NCBI GenBank assembly: GCA_030052745.1
Contig: JANBVO010000006.1
Coordinates: 992,001 to 1,056,000, forward strand
Direction of reading: 5' to 3'
Source of the DNA: Pleurostoma richardsiae
Taxonomy: Eukaryota; Ascomycota; Sordariomycetes; Calosphaeriales; Pleurostomataceae
DNA length: 64,000 nucleotides
A program made the translations under genes and the position numbers. Within the stretch, counting starts at the first letter, position 1; each line of letters starts with the position of its first letter. This document shows positions 20,583 through 32,164 of the stretch, one piece after another. The notes under the pieces are model-generated. The model searched no databases, was not told where the DNA came from, and worked only from the letters and a program-made list of their open reading frames with translations.

Positions 20583-22196
20583 ATGGCCACGGATGAACCT
20601 CCCACACAGGAGGGCTCAGCGGCAGCTGGAACCTCCGTGATCCCTGACCCCGTATCAGGCGTCGTTCCAGGTCAGCACTGGCTGCAGACAGCTCAGGTCA
20701 GACAGTTTCCCGTCGAGACTCATATGCAAGCGCTCGTCGATCTGCGTAGCTGATGGTCTCAAGAACATCCCCCAGGACGACGACCGGGACTCCGCACTCG
20801 GCGATGATGACAATGATACTTCAACGGCCTCCATCACGTCCAGTATCCTCCACTACAGGACAATCCAGGGCAGGACATACCACAGCGAGCGCGGAAACGC
20901 CAAGTATTGGTGAGCTTGTGCCAGTGACCGGCTCTGACTGACGACTGATGTTCTGATTCTTTGTGATCGAGAAGGGGGTCCAACGACGAGGCACAGAACG
21001 AATCAATGGATATCAAGTAAGACGTCCTGCAAAGGATTAACTAGGCTGAGTTGACATAGGACAGCCACCATTCCCTCCTCCTCGCCCTGGATAATAAGCT
21101 GTACTTGGCTCCATTGTCAAAGGATATTCAGGTCCGTGACCACGCTCTCCTGACTATGCGTTGTATGAAACGGCCAACGGTTTGGTAGAAAGTCATCGAT
21201 ATTGGGACTGGAACGGGTATGAGAACTCCTTCGACATACGCTCCCACTTCTGCAGCTGACACGGGGTATCACAGGGATTTGGGCAATGTAATGGGCCACC
21301 CTTTCTTTGGCTAAGCAGGGGACTAATGGCGGTGCAGTGACTTCGCTGATGAGTTTCCCAACACCGAGGTCATCGGGACGGACATCTCTCCGATCCAGCC
21401 CTCTTGGGTCCCCCCTAACCTGAAATTGTAAGTGGTCATATGGGAATGGGGAAGAACTTAGCTTGGAGCCAGAAGTTCATGGTGTGCTGTTATCCCAGTG
21501 AGATCGAGGACTGCACCCAGCAGTGGACCTTCCCCTCCGACTCCTTCGACTTCGTGCACATCCGCTGGCTGAACGGCAGCATCGACGACTGGGCGAAGCT
21601 CTTCCGGGAGGCCTACCGGTGCTGCAAGCCGGGCGGGTACCTCGAGAGCTTCGAGGGGGCGCCCTACCTGGAGAGCGACGACGGCACGGTCAAGGACACG
21701 GAGGCCCTCGGGCAGTGGGGCAAGCTTTTCGTCGAGGCCGGGCGCAGGTTCGGGCGCTCGTTCACGACGGTGCCGGACGGGATCCAGAGGAAGGCCATCG
21801 AGGAAGCCGGCTTCGTCGAGGTCGATGAGAAGAACATCAAGGCAAGTAACACCGACGCCTTGTGCATCCCCGGGACGTTGCTGACGGTATCATGCTCCAG
21901 ACTCCCATCGGGGGATGGCCTAAGGACTCGCTCTTGAAGAGCATAGGAAGGTATCTCTACTCCCGTTGAAGGCTCTTGTGCAAGTGGTCTCTAACCGTGT
22001 CTATCCTAGATACGCACAGATCGCCCTCACGGAGGACGTTGAAGGGTACGTCCTTCTTATGGCCAAAGAGGTGGGTTGGACGGAGCAGGAGACTCTGCTC
22101 TACGCGGCTCAAGTTCGACGTGAGATCCGGTCTGGGAAGCACCACGCATACTACCGGCAGAAGATTGTCTGGGGCCGGAAGCCAGAGGCATCTTGA
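20583..22196 (+). CDS. SAM-dependent methyltransferase, LaeA/TAM-like, 10 exons
   Basis: Exons are 20583-20696, 20776-20909, 20975-21016, 21065-21131, 21189-21216, 21275-21287, 21338-21427, 21499-21841, 21901-21950 and 22010-22196, giving 355 aa. An acidic N-terminus with ALGDDDND leads to the family opening [21 protein letters not shown] motif I ([18 protein letters not shown]) is built from three exons, one only 13 nt long. [19 protein letters not shown] follows, then [15 protein letters not shown] and [12 protein letters not shown]. The intron after 21841 begins GC (AAG|GCAAGT), the standard rare donor; GT alternatives break the frame. Fungi carry many LaeA-like methyltransferases, some in secondary-metabolite regulation, most without known substrate. 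No biosynthetic genes adjoin it. Confidence 0.9.
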
Positions 22197-22551
22197 CTAA
22201 CACCCGTACCGCGTATCTGGGGCATTGCAGCTAGTCGAGAAGGCTATACCGGGATACACATGCCCATAAGCAGTGAAACTTGTTGTAGAGGCTCTACATG
22301 TCATTCTTAGGACATCGTCCAGTAGTGCGATTTGCAGCTCTCTATAGTCTTGTCCTATATCGCAATGCAACAGTTAAAACATCATCACCACTGTCCCACC
22401 CCCTGATGTACCGTACCCCCATACATCTTGCGCGCCAGTAGACCGTCCACACGACAGAAACCCCGTCCAAACCCCAAAGAAGAAAAGCAGAGAGCATATG
22501 TGGTATCAATGGACAAAAAAGCAGAGAAGACCAAAAGAGAGAAAAAAAAAT
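22197..22551. other. Intergenic, 355 nt, between convergent genes
   Basis: The 3' flanks of the methyltransferase and of the disordered protein gene meet here. An A-rich run occurs at 22540-22552. Nothing else was seen. Confidence 0.4.
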
Positions 22552-23913
22552 CTAATCAGCATCCTCGCTCTCTAACGCCTCATAATCGCTTCCGTCACTC
22601 CCGCTCTCCCCCGCCTCGCCGCCCGCCAGCCGATCGTGTATGCAATACAGCGCCCGCAGCCACGTGTCGAACATGGCCTCAAGCGGCTGCGCCTCCTCGG
22701 GCCGCAGCTGCCCGGCGCCGTCGCCATGGGCACCGCAGACCTGGTCGCGCAGCCTCTCGTACGCCTCGATCATGACCCAGATCTGCAGCGACGACGCGTC
22801 CGCGGCGCCGCGTCGCTGGTGCGGCCGGTCGAGTAGAGACGAGGAGAGCTCCCGCACGAGCAGGTCCAGGCATATCTGCAAGCTGAGGTTGTTGTCGCTG
22901 TCGCTGTTGCTGCCGCTGTTGTGGTGCGGTGCCGGCGAGGGAAGGAGGTGGCTGAGCGCTGGCAGCGGGTCGTGGTCGTGGAAGATGGGGGACGGGGGCT
23001 CCGGGGAGAAGGAGACGGGCTTGAAGTAGACGGTCTCCTCCTCAAAAGACACTAGGGTACCGTCGTCCGAGGTGGGTGAGCCAGTAAGGAGATTGGGCGG
23101 CTGCACCGCGAGGTGCGCCGTTGCTGGGACCGTAGTCGTTGAGGGAACCCTCGTCGTCCCTGGCTCTTCTGAGCTGCCCCGCCTGATGTCGTCTCCTGCT
23201 TCGTCTCGCCCCTCCTGGCGCGACGGCGGCGGCTCGGACCGCGAGTCGAAGAGCATTGAGCTGCGCGACTGGAGCAGCGCCCTGTATTGCTCGGCTATGA
23301 GCTCCACGCTAGACGTCTTATTCACCGCGTGCGTCTCCAGCTCAATGTCCTGCGCTGGCAGTACGGTGTTTCCCTCCAGCTGGCCAATCTTCAGCACGGG
23401 AGTCTTCGCGCGCCGTCTCACTCGTGAAGCGTCCGATGATCTGGACGACTCGGTGGACGACAGCTTCTCAAGCGAGTCTTGCGACCCGCCACGGCTGCTG
23501 AGAGCGAGGTGGGAGAACTCGGGGACGATGCTGCGGGGAGCATCGTGCCTCTCTTTAGACGACAGCAGCGCCGGTGACTGGTTCAGTGACGCGCAGAGCA
23601 GTCCGCTCCCCCGGATGTACTCGAGCCACTTGGAGTCGCTCAGGTCGGGCGGCAGCGGCAGCGAAGCCTGCTGTGCCGGCTGTGCCTGGCTGGGCAATCT
23701 ACGTCTCACGACGGCCTCCTCCTCTTTGTATTCCTTGTGTTCCTTGTGTTGCCGGCGTTCCTCCTGGGTGGGCGTGCTGATCTCAGGCCGCTTGGCGAGT
23801 GTGCGCTGCCTGGCGCCGCCCTTCTGGAGCTTCTTCCTCGGCCGGGCGGCGCCTTCGGGCTTGCCGGCTGGAGACAGCGGCGAGGCCAATGAGGGGCCCC
23901 TGGCAGTGGTCAT
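22552..23913 (-). CDS. Fungal hypothetical protein, 453 aa, largely disordered
   Basis: This single-exon ORF has an ATG at 23913. The N-terminus is basic (RPRKKLQKGGARQRTLAKRP), followed by a charged stretch with KEHKEYKEEE. The middle has Ser-rich segments (SSTESSRSSDASRVRRR), a short hydrophobic segment around SDSKWLEYIRGSGLL, and ELIAEQYRALLQSRSSMLF, which is likely helical. The C-terminal ~120 residues appear folded, with LQICLDLLVRELSSSLL, LQIWVMIEAYERLRDQV and MFDTWLRALYCIHDRL, and end in an acidic tail. This layout recurs in conserved but unnamed Pezizomycotina proteins. No membrane segment or catalytic motif is visible, and I assign no function. Confidence 0.8.
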   Translation of the reverse strand: MTTARGPSLASPLSPAGKPEGAARPRKKLQKGGARQRTLAKRPEISTPTQEERRQHKEHKEYKEEEAVVRRRLPSQAQPAQQASLPLPPDLSDSKWLEYIRGSGLLCASLNQSPALLSSKERHDAPRSIVPEFSHLALSSRGGSQDSLEKLSSTESSRSSDASRVRRRAKTPVLKIGQLEGNTVLPAQDIELETHAVNKTSSVELIAEQYRALLQSRSSMLFDSRSEPPPSRQEGRDEAGDDIRRGSSEEPGTTRVPSTTTVPATAHLAVQPPNLLTGSPTSDDGTLVSFEEETVYFKPVSFSPEPPSPIFHDHDPLPALSHLLPSPAPHHNSGSNSDSDNNLSLQICLDLLVRELSSSLLDRPHQRRGAADASSLQIWVMIEAYERLRDQVCGAHGDGAGQLRPEEAQPLEAMFDTWLRALYCIHDRLAGGEAGESGSDGSDYEALESEDAD

Positions 23914-25901
23914 TGTTTATTTTTGTCGGGATGATGAATTTAGGCGGCGGAGAGTCAGGGGCGAGATAGATGATGGAGCAAGTTTCGCAGGAGCATTAAG
24001 ACGAATAGATAGATGGACGGGGAGGGAGAGGCTTTCGAGCCGGGTGAAGCAAAAAACGCCATATACGTGCCTTATAGCCAGCCGGCCAGGCTGGATGGCA
24101 TGGTTTGAGAAATATGACGTTGGGGAAGCACTCCCAACACGTACTCTACTGCAGAGTCCAAGCCCTGCAGAGGCCGCTATCCCCCAGTGGGAGGAGTAGG
24201 AGGGCGGATAGGCGGATGCATGGCACCCACGCCAATGCGAAAACAGGATTTCTGATCTGCCGACTGGTTGGCTCGACGCGAGGACCTGCAGGCACTGCCT
24301 GGCAGATCGGACGCCCTGGTTGGATCACTGACGCAAGCTTGTACAGCTGGCAGTGACGGGGCGTCCAAGATCGGAAGATTTGCAGGGGAGAAGAGAGGGT
24401 GAAGCTTTTGAGTCAGAGAGGATGGGCTGGGGAGGAGAGAAGAGGAGGCCAAAGCTCATCGTCGCGACCTCTACTGGGCGACGGCAATTTAGCCACGAGA
24501 CTTGCAGCATCACGACGATGCAAGCAGTGCACCGCACGCATCGCACGCATCTGCGGCCTGCAATAAGACCAACGCATAATGTTTACCTCGAGACTTGTGG
24601 CGTCTCTGGGCTCTCGCATTGCAACATCCCTCCCTTAGGTGTGTACTTAGTCAGGTGAGGCGACTCCGTACTTCAGGGAGGAGGGCGGCCTCCCCACACG
24701 TATTAGTCTCCGACAGCCCTATAGGCGCAAGAGGGAGAGGAGATATTCGGGCGCCAGGCTCCGTGGACCTGTAGCAAGTAGATGCAGCCAAAAAAACTGG
24801 AGGAGCGGTCACGAAAGCGCGCCGACCGCCGGCGTCTCGATCGAATCGCCTCCCACGGCATTAAGGTCGATACCAACATCGTGTATCCAGACCAGCACCT
24901 TGTCTGGTTGTGGGGAAAGGCTCATCTGCCCCCGACGGTCCGCCCAGGTCCAGACCGCGAGCCGTAGAGCGGGTAAGGGAGGGCGAGACGGTATGATGGT
25001 TGGTCAAAGGTCGCTGCTGGCCACGACACCCGCGAGGACGACGGCGGTGGTTACTGCGGAGGTCGACAAACCACCCGCGTCTGTTGTGCGGGGAAGTGCA
25101 GACATCGCGAGCAGCCCGCGTGCGCCTCGTGTTTCAGCATCAGCACGTCGGGCACGGGGCCGCGCTGGGTGAGACCGCATTTGGACTGCCAAGCATGTCG
25201 CCGTCCGAGAAAGGGGCACACACCGTACCGATGCACGACGTTGTGCCGCACCACCGCAGAAGAAGAGGAGGAAAATGCGAATCGCGAGTCTTCTTGAGCT
25301 GGGCCAACCATGGTTGTAGCCGTCTCCCACACTGGCAGTGCTACATGCTCCCTTTTGACTCTGTCAAGGTTGGGAAAGTGACTGATGATTGACATGCCGA
25401 GGCGGCATTTCATCTGAACCCACAGCGGGTTCCTTCTTCTCCCCGACAGTTGTCCTCGCATCTACCGGTCGCCATACCGAGGCCTTCACCCAGTATCAGT
25501 ATGTATTTGCATCGTGAGGTCACCGCAGGTCGTCTGTCCCGCTGCCTACTAGAAGTATAGTCGGAACTGCGGATATAGAGAGCCTCGACGGCACGCGGGT
25601 TCAACCGTATAAGACTAGAAGTGTACTCGCTCGTATGGACAGTCGCTGAAGACATTTCCGTCATGGTGGAGTGATCCGGCATCCAACAGGATTCTGATCC
25701 TGACCACGGCGGTCCGCTGTGGGCCCGGAGAAGCGATCCGGTGCTTCGGACGTCGGTGAATATCGGTTGCATCTGGCGTCGTCTTCCGAATTAAATACCA
25801 GCTGAGACAGACTTTATGTTCGCTCTTCTTCCCTGGTCGGGCCCTCATGTCCAACCGTAAATAGCTTCCTGATACGCGCTCCTCTTCATCCTACCCTCAA
25901 A
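23914..25901. other. Non-coding stretch, 1.99 kb
   Basis: Several ORFs under 140 codons occur on both strands without motifs or consistent coding bias. No repeats longer than about 15 bp were noticed. It includes the upstream regions of the divergent flanking genes at 23913 and 25902. Confidence 0.4.
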
Positions 25902-26393
25902 ATGGCGTCAAGACAGTTCTTTGACCCTCTCGTCCTCCTCCGCGTCGCCCCACTCGTCACCACCTCTGCGAGCCTCTGGTACTCCGTCGACCAGTTCGGC
26001 CTGTACACCCTCCTCCTCGGCCCACGCCTGCGCGAAACCGCCGCACAGCTCCTGCCCGGCTGGTGGCAGGTCAACCTGGCGCCCGGCCTCGCCGCCATCT
26101 TCGGGCTGTACGGTGTCTCCATCGGCGCTGGCGTCGCCAACCTCCTCTACAAGGGCGGCGTCGGCGCCTCGCGCCTGTACGGATACGGCGCCGCCTTCGC
26201 GCTGAGCCACTTCCTGTTCGTGCCCGCCGTCATGTACAAGATCAAGGCGATGGTGGACGACGAACCCAAGGGCGAGGCGCCCGCGCACCAGCGGAGGTGG
26301 CTGAACGTCCATGTTGTGCGGTCGCTCATCTCGGACTTACCTGGCTTCTTGTGCTTCCTTTTCGCCGTCACGCAGTCGCTAAAGGCTGTGTAA
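25902..26393 (+). CDS. Small integral membrane protein, 163 aa
   Basis: This single-exon ORF has an ATG after an A-rich leader (CTCAAA). About four hydrophobic segments are visible, near residues 10-30, 55-80, 95-115 and 140-160, separated by polar loops including WWQVNLAPG and a charged stretch with DDEPKGEAPAHQRRW. The layout (Gly-rich TM2, a His and Pro in TM3, a conserved WLNVHVVRSLISD loop before TM4) is faintly like the DUF1772/anthrone-oxygenase type of fungal membrane proteins, but I cannot confirm that. It converges with the amidase gene on the opposite strand. Location is probably an internal membrane. Function is unknown. Confidence 0.75.
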   Translation: MASRQFFDPLVLLRVAPLVTTSASLWYSVDQFGLYTLLLGPRLRETAAQLLPGWWQVNLAPGLAAIFGLYGVSIGAGVANLLYKGGVGASRLYGYGAAFALSHFLFVPAVMYKIKAMVDDEPKGEAPAHQRRWLNVHVVRSLISDLPGFLCFLFAVTQSLKAV

Positions 26394-26676
26394 CGGGCGA
26401 GAGACTGTGCTGTCGGTTGTATGTTATCGAGCACAAACTGTCTAATCCCGTCCATCTCTTCCCTCGTCCGTGGTCCGATTTAGGGGAAAGGCTGGCGAGA
26501 CCTCGGCCTTCACAAGTTTGCGTGTAGTATTAGCCATGGTGCTGTCACATACCTACGCAGATCATGCCCGCTATGAAATGGATTGAGTCAAGATTGTATG
26601 ATATAGCCAGAGCGGGTTGACAAGAGTTCCGTTCAATCCCTTTAAGGATTTGAATAGACCTGGCGGACATGTTCTC

Positions 26677-28705
26677 TCAAAGGCCTTCTTTTTTGTCCAG
26701 CCCTTGACCCAGTAGGCTTTCAATGACCTTTCCAACCGCAATACACTTCTCATCCTCGTGTTTGCCACACAAGATCTGCACTCCCACCGGCATTCCTTCC
26801 ACCAAGTTGAAGTCATCTGTTCCAATACGTCTGAGCCGTTGCTTTTTGTAAAAAGACCATCGAGATATGATTTTGGAGGCAGAGACTCACATTGCTGTTT
26901 GTTGAATTCGTCGGATGGATTCCTGCCATGATGGTCCACCCAGTCTTGTGGAACAGGCTCATCCAGTTCTTTCGAGACTCTGGTGACGGGGATAACGAGA
27001 GAAGGCCAATTTAACAGGTTGAACATGCTCGTGTAGCCCACGTACTGATGGGACTTCACCCACGTCCAGGGCTTGTAGCCCACCCACGGCGTCACGGGCA
27101 TAATCAAGGCATCGAGGCCCGCAGCATGCCAGCGATGCAAGTATTTGGCTTCGTAATCAAACTTCTGTCCGAGTAGCTAGCACGGGAGACGTCAGAACAG
27201 GCCCGCTGCAGGTCAGGCTATTGCCTTGACGTACCTCGTGCGTCTCGTCAGTGGTGAGCAGGTTCGCCGATGTCCCAACCAACATGCCTTCAATCAGAGG
27301 CTCGCCCGACATCTCGCACAGCCTTCGGCAGGCTGCCCCGCCGTCCGATAGGATGGCCTTCTCGAAGAGTTCATACCCATGAGCATGAGATGTCGCGTCC
27401 CACTCAACCACTAATTGGACGTCAGAATAATCTGTCAGGCAGTGAACTATCATGTATACTCACCCTCATGGCCAGCGGCTTTCAAAGCAGCCACGACCTG
27501 TCCCACGGCGCGCGCCACCGGCGGTTGAGGTTTGACCACACCGTCATCAACGACATATCCCACCTTGAGTCTCCGAGAGGGCGCAATAGTGCACTCCTCT
27601 GCTCGCCACGGCAAGGGAGCGCCTCGTGGATCGATCTCCCACGGCTTTGCGTGCTGTAGAGCTTGCATATAGGCTTCGATGCTCGCGAGGCTGGTTGCCA
27701 TCGGGCCGGCGACAGGAAGGACGATATTCTGCCTCGGACTGACAGAGCATACGTGAGACAATCTTATCTCATGAAATCAGGAAGCGAAACGGAAGACGGA
27801 GAACTTACCCTCCTCTGTTGTGCGGTTGTCGAGACAAGGTCGGCGATAGTCCGTACAGGCCGCAGAGAGCCGCAGGGATGCGAATGGAGCCCCCAATGTC
27901 AGTCCCAAGGCCTAGGGGACTCGCACGGGCTGCAATCAGAGAGGATTCGCCCCCGCTGCTTCCTCCTGAGATCAGGTTACGATTGAGAGTATTGACAGTT
28001 TGACCGAACACATGGTTGAAAGAGTCCGACATCTCCAGAGTAATGCCACTTAGTAGACTGTAAGGACGGATCCAGTAGTTGAGCACAGACTCACCATCAT
28101 AGACTGGGGAACATTTGTCTTGAGGTAGATAACTGCGCCGAGTTTTCGCAGTGCCGCGACGGCATATGCGTCTTCCTCCGCAGGCTTGTCAATCAGCCCG
28201 ACCCATCCTTTCTGGTCAGTATCACGCTGCACGTTCTTTGTCATCTTTGCCCCTGAGGCGGTCGCTTACCGACGGTAGTATCTTGTCCCTTCACCTTGAA
28301 GCAGTCCTTGACGCTCACGGGCAAACCATGCAAGGGACCGGCCGTTTTTCCAGTCTTGGACAGGCTGTCGTCGAGTTTCCTGGCGTCGTCAAAGGCTTCC
28401 TCGAAGAAGAGTTCAGTGCAGCAGTTGGTTAGTTGCTGAGCGATCGCCGCTCTCTTAGCAAACGCCTTGACAACTTGCAGAGAGGAGAGCTCTCCTTGAG
28501 CGAGCTTTTGGAGAAGGCTGGTGATATCAGAGGTTTCTGTGATGGCAAGTTCCTCCGATGAGAGAACTCCTGAGGTGCGGATATAGTCTAATGCATCTGG
28601 CACAGATTCAAAGGATGGAATATCCTTGAGGCGCCATTCTGATGGAATAAGCTGGAGTTGGTGAGAGCGCTTCTCGGCAGCACGTTCAAGATAGCTTTCT
28701 ACCAT
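26677..28705 (-). CDS. Amidase, acetamidase (AmdS)-like
   Basis: Minus-strand exons are 28705-28270, 28207-28095, 28032-27809, 27738-27464, 27410-27235, 27176-26891 and 26816-26677, giving 549 aa; introns are 53-74 nt. The amidase signature is complete: catalytic Lys in GLPVSVKDCF, the ISGGSSGGESSL Ser-rich loop, and GLGTDIGGSIRIPA with the nucleophile. The C-terminal part has LDALIMPVTPWVGY and a final GMPVGVQILCGKHEDE. Such enzymes hydrolyse amides such as acetamide to acid and ammonia and serve nitrogen acquisition; the precise substrate is not readable. The upstream TTG-started extension was dropped because the ATG at 28705 fits. Exon 6 could begin 12 nt later at an alternative CAG acceptor without a frame change. 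Confidence 0.93.
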
Positions 28706-30241
28706 TTTGAATTGATCCTTGTCCAAGCTCTGTTGAAGAAGTAACTCAGGACCCCGAGGACCTCAGTCTGAGGGGGATGTTTATATTCCCAATGGCAACT
28801 CGGCCAGCCCCTGATAACAGTCCTCGAGCTAACATCACTATTCCAAATCATTACGTACCACACGCTGGGCGATTATAGTTGAGCACTTAATGTGATCAGG
28901 TATCTGATATGGACTCGATAGGTAGGTTTCCAAATCAGGACAGCGGCCTTCAAACTCAAGGCCCCTCAAGACTATCAGAGTGATAGGAGCCGGCGTGGGG
29001 TTTCATGATAAGATTGTATACTACTACAGCTACCCGCATAGTCAGTTGGCCTCTCAGCCGACCTCAATGTCGGCACAAGTGGGGAGGGAAATGCAGCACC
29101 AATCCTGCCGGGCGCCAACTGCGAAGCCAAACCACATCCAGTAAGTTATCTAAGATAGACTGCAGGAACATAACGAGTTTGAATGCCTTCCAAACACGGA
29201 AAGGAACTAAAATGTAACTACACGTAATATAAAGGGCTTTAAATAGTGTAGACCTATTAGCTGCCTTGGGTATTGCTTGTTACCAACAATCACTGACCGG
29301 GAGTATGTTTAACTGGGTATCTAGGTAACGTTGGGTTTCACTGACAACAAGACGACGAGATATGAAGAACACGCTATATCTCTATAAGTACTTCATGCCA
29401 AAGGGTCGGGCCATCCGACAAGCGCCCATTGAGCTACGAGAAGATCTAAGTTGCTGAATTAGTTCAATATGTCGAACCTTCTGCCGTCTTCGCAGACTTG
29501 ATATGGTCACGAAAAGCCGCTCAATGCTTCTGACAAAGATGCCGGCGCACTTGAACGAGGCAATATGGCCTGAGCACCCTACGTGGATAGCGCTAGATTT
29601 TTATCATAGAAAGCCTGGTAAGGAATTGGAGACTTACGAAACATAGCTTCAGTAGCGTTCTTCAAGGAGGAAAGCAATGAATGATACGTGGCGGCCTATG
29701 GAGTTTCCTTGTTTTAAGGCACCCAGCTCTTCGCTGTGTTGACTTTATAGCTCGCCTGTGATGACCTTATACCCTCTGGCAAGGGTGACGCCTCATTACC
29801 TATGGGCATTTGTTCTTAGAAATCGAATTCTTGCTTCTGACTGTATGATCTCCAGCTAGTTAGTTGGCTGCCTGTGTCTTACACCTGGCATCTTGTCTAG
29901 CAGAGCCTGTGATACGGACTTGATGTACGATCATCCATCAGCTAGATAGCGACGTTGTCGCTATTCGCTTGTGAGTTAAGAGGGCTAGGTTCTGAAGCAT
30001 CGGAACAGACCATGAGTTGCGTGGTTGGTTCAGAGGGTCGGAACCGAATTACGTTGAATTGCGTCGACCGGAAGTGTCGAAGGCACTAATGTATGGCAAA
30101 GTCACCTACGGCATACTGTACTAACTATCATCTGTCACTATCGATATCCTGCCTGTCTCCTTTAAGTCAATGTTTCCATGGCTAACAAACGATGAACCTG
30201 CCTTTGGACTGGGAATTCGTAAACACGTCAGCTGCTGCGTC
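28706..30241. other. Non-coding stretch, 1.54 kb, AT-richer than the genes around it
   Basis: No ORF above about 70 codons is supported. The sequence is visibly richer in A and T than neighbouring coding DNA. No repeats, transposon remnants or RNA genes were recognised. Confidence 0.4.
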
Positions 30242-31615
30242 TTAGGATGCCCGAGATTCTACTGCCCGTGTTCTGTTCTCAAGCCCGTTGTCTTCCCATA
30301 TTTCTGTGCATCTAGCCAACGCATCGTGATAGCGGGGAGTGCCAGCGCGTTCGCAACGTTGCCAGTAACCACGGATGACATCGCAGTGCTGCTCTTTGGT
30401 CGCATTGATTCCGGCCAAGTACGCGGGCACAGCAATGTGGACGTGGAACGGTGATGAGCAGGGGATGGATGCGATGGCGTGGCATAACCGATCGGTCGCG
30501 GATAGAAGGGTGGCCTGTCTAGGTACCTCGGCCGCCCCATCATCCACGCGACTGAGGACAGCTATCGCTGCAGCACAACGCCACACGTTGACACACTGAT
30601 CTCTGTCTGAACCACCGCCAGCCAGCTTGAGTAGCTGGTCCATGGCCCTGAAGCAGCTCCCCAGAGGGTCGAGGGCAACCTCTCCCTTCGTGACGCGAGT
30701 CAACAAGTCAAACGTGTCCGCCGGGCATCCCATCCCCTCATAATACGCGTCAGCCGAGACCTGGCGGTGCCAGTCATCAAAAACCAACCCTGGGCTTCCC
30801 CGGGCGACCACGCTCATGGTGTCGAACCATACAAGCCTGGCGACAACCTCCATCAGACCAGGTACATTTTGTGCCAGATCGTCCAGATCAGACCGAGTTC
30901 GGCAGTGACAGTCGAGCAGTGACTTCGCCCCGTGGATATGGCGCTGCCAGTCCCCCCACGGGCCGTCGTACACCTCCAGGAGGGCAAAGGCGGCGATGCC
31001 CAGGATGGCAAAGGGGTCCGCCGTCTCCAGAGCCTCGTTCAGGTGCACCAGCACCGCCAGCCGGCGATGCGCCGCCTCGACCGAGTCGGCAGTCTCTTCG
31101 GCGTCGAGAACCGCCGTGGCGTACAGCGTGATACGCGCTTGTAGGAAATCGTCCAGATAAGAGACGAGCCGGAAAGCTTTGTCAGAGAGGCGCAGGCTCC
31201 TGCGAGGATCGCACTCGTCCACAGTTTTGATTTGGTGGCAAAACTCCGCGAGGCGGTCGATGAATCGGTGCCGGTCATGTCGCTGCGGCGGATGACGTGC
31301 CGGCATATCCGATCTCTCAGGACTGACGGGCATTGGCGTCTGGATGACGGTAATGCAGGGGTCTTGCAGTCTCCTCTTCACGGTGGCATCGTCTGCTACC
31401 TTGACTCCTGCCCACACAACCCGCTGCGGGTAGCCTCCGCACGACAGCCCGGCCCGCACACAGGGCAAACATCTGGGTCGGTTTAGGTCGCACTTGATGT
31501 TCCTGAGCTTGCAGCTGCGACAGTCTCGGTCTCGGCGGATTCCTCGCGGCTTTCCACGCTGCCTGCCGTCATTGGTATCCCTCATTATGGCTCTCAACTG
31601 TGAGCCAGGCTTCAT
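30242..31615 (-). CDS. Zn(II)2Cys6 transcription factor, fungal_trans_2 type
   Basis: This single-exon ORF is 457 aa with an ATG at 31615. The N-terminal zinc cluster DCRSCKLRNIKCD plus RPRCLPCVRAGLSC gives the six cysteines in Cx2Cx6C...Cx2Cx6C spacing near residues 32-59, preceded by a basic patch (RGIRRDR). The remainder is helical with the style of the fungal-specific domain 2 (DKAFRLVSYLDDFL, HIHGAKSLLDCHC, VARLVWFDTMSVVARGSPGL). Proteins of this class bind CGG/CCG repeats and regulate metabolic genes. It is divergently placed to L-galactonate dehydratase across a 1236-nt gap that carries CGG/CCG inverted repeats, so a local regulatory role is possible but unproven. Confidence 0.92.
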   Translation of the reverse strand: MKPGSQLRAIMRDTNDGRQRGKPRGIRRDRDCRSCKLRNIKCDLNRPRCLPCVRAGLSCGGYPQRVVWAGVKVADDATVKRRLQDPCITVIQTPMPVSPERSDMPARHPPQRHDRHRFIDRLAEFCHQIKTVDECDPRRSLRLSDKAFRLVSYLDDFLQARITLYATAVLDAEETADSVEAAHRRLAVLVHLNEALETADPFAILGIAAFALLEVYDGPWGDWQRHIHGAKSLLDCHCRTRSDLDDLAQNVPGLMEVVARLVWFDTMSVVARGSPGLVFDDWHRQVSADAYYEGMGCPADTFDLLTRVTKGEVALDPLGSCFRAMDQLLKLAGGGSDRDQCVNVWRCAAAIAVLSRVDDGAAEVPRQATLLSATDRLCHAIASIPCSSPFHVHIAVPAYLAGINATKEQHCDVIRGYWQRCERAGTPRYHDALARCTEIWEDNGLENRTRAVESRAS

Positions 31616-32164
31616 GTACTAATTCGAAGATATGGTTGAAAGACTCGATTACGAATAAGCAACAGGTTGAGTACATTAGTAGAGGTCTCGGAGGAGGGAT
31701 TGTGCCATAGATAACCCGTCCATGCACGTAGGAGAAGCTGGTCTCCACTGATAAGGATACCTTCAGCAATGCGGCCATTGGCCTTCCGGGATGGTCCTCG
31801 CCTCTGTTGATAGGCTCTAGGTAGGCCTGGGTAGGCCTAGGACCAGCCTTTTGGTTATCACGTCAAATCCGAGTTCTGGGAAGCAACTGTGAGTACCATC
31901 ATAGGCAGTTATAAGTAGGTGAGCCGAGCACTTCCACGCTGACAGTCAATACCCACTAATGTCTAAGCAATGATCTAATTTGGTAGTGAGCGTATGCTTG
32001 ATGTACTCTATAGGTATGCCCAAGAGTCCCTTCTTGCGGCGAATACACGAGAAGGAGTGCCGTAGGGCAGAAGAGAAAAGCCGACGCCGCAGGATGTAGT
32101 ACGGCTTCCTCACGTTCTGGCTTCCGGAGGCTGGTCGACGAGATCGCCGTTCGACATCTCTCCA

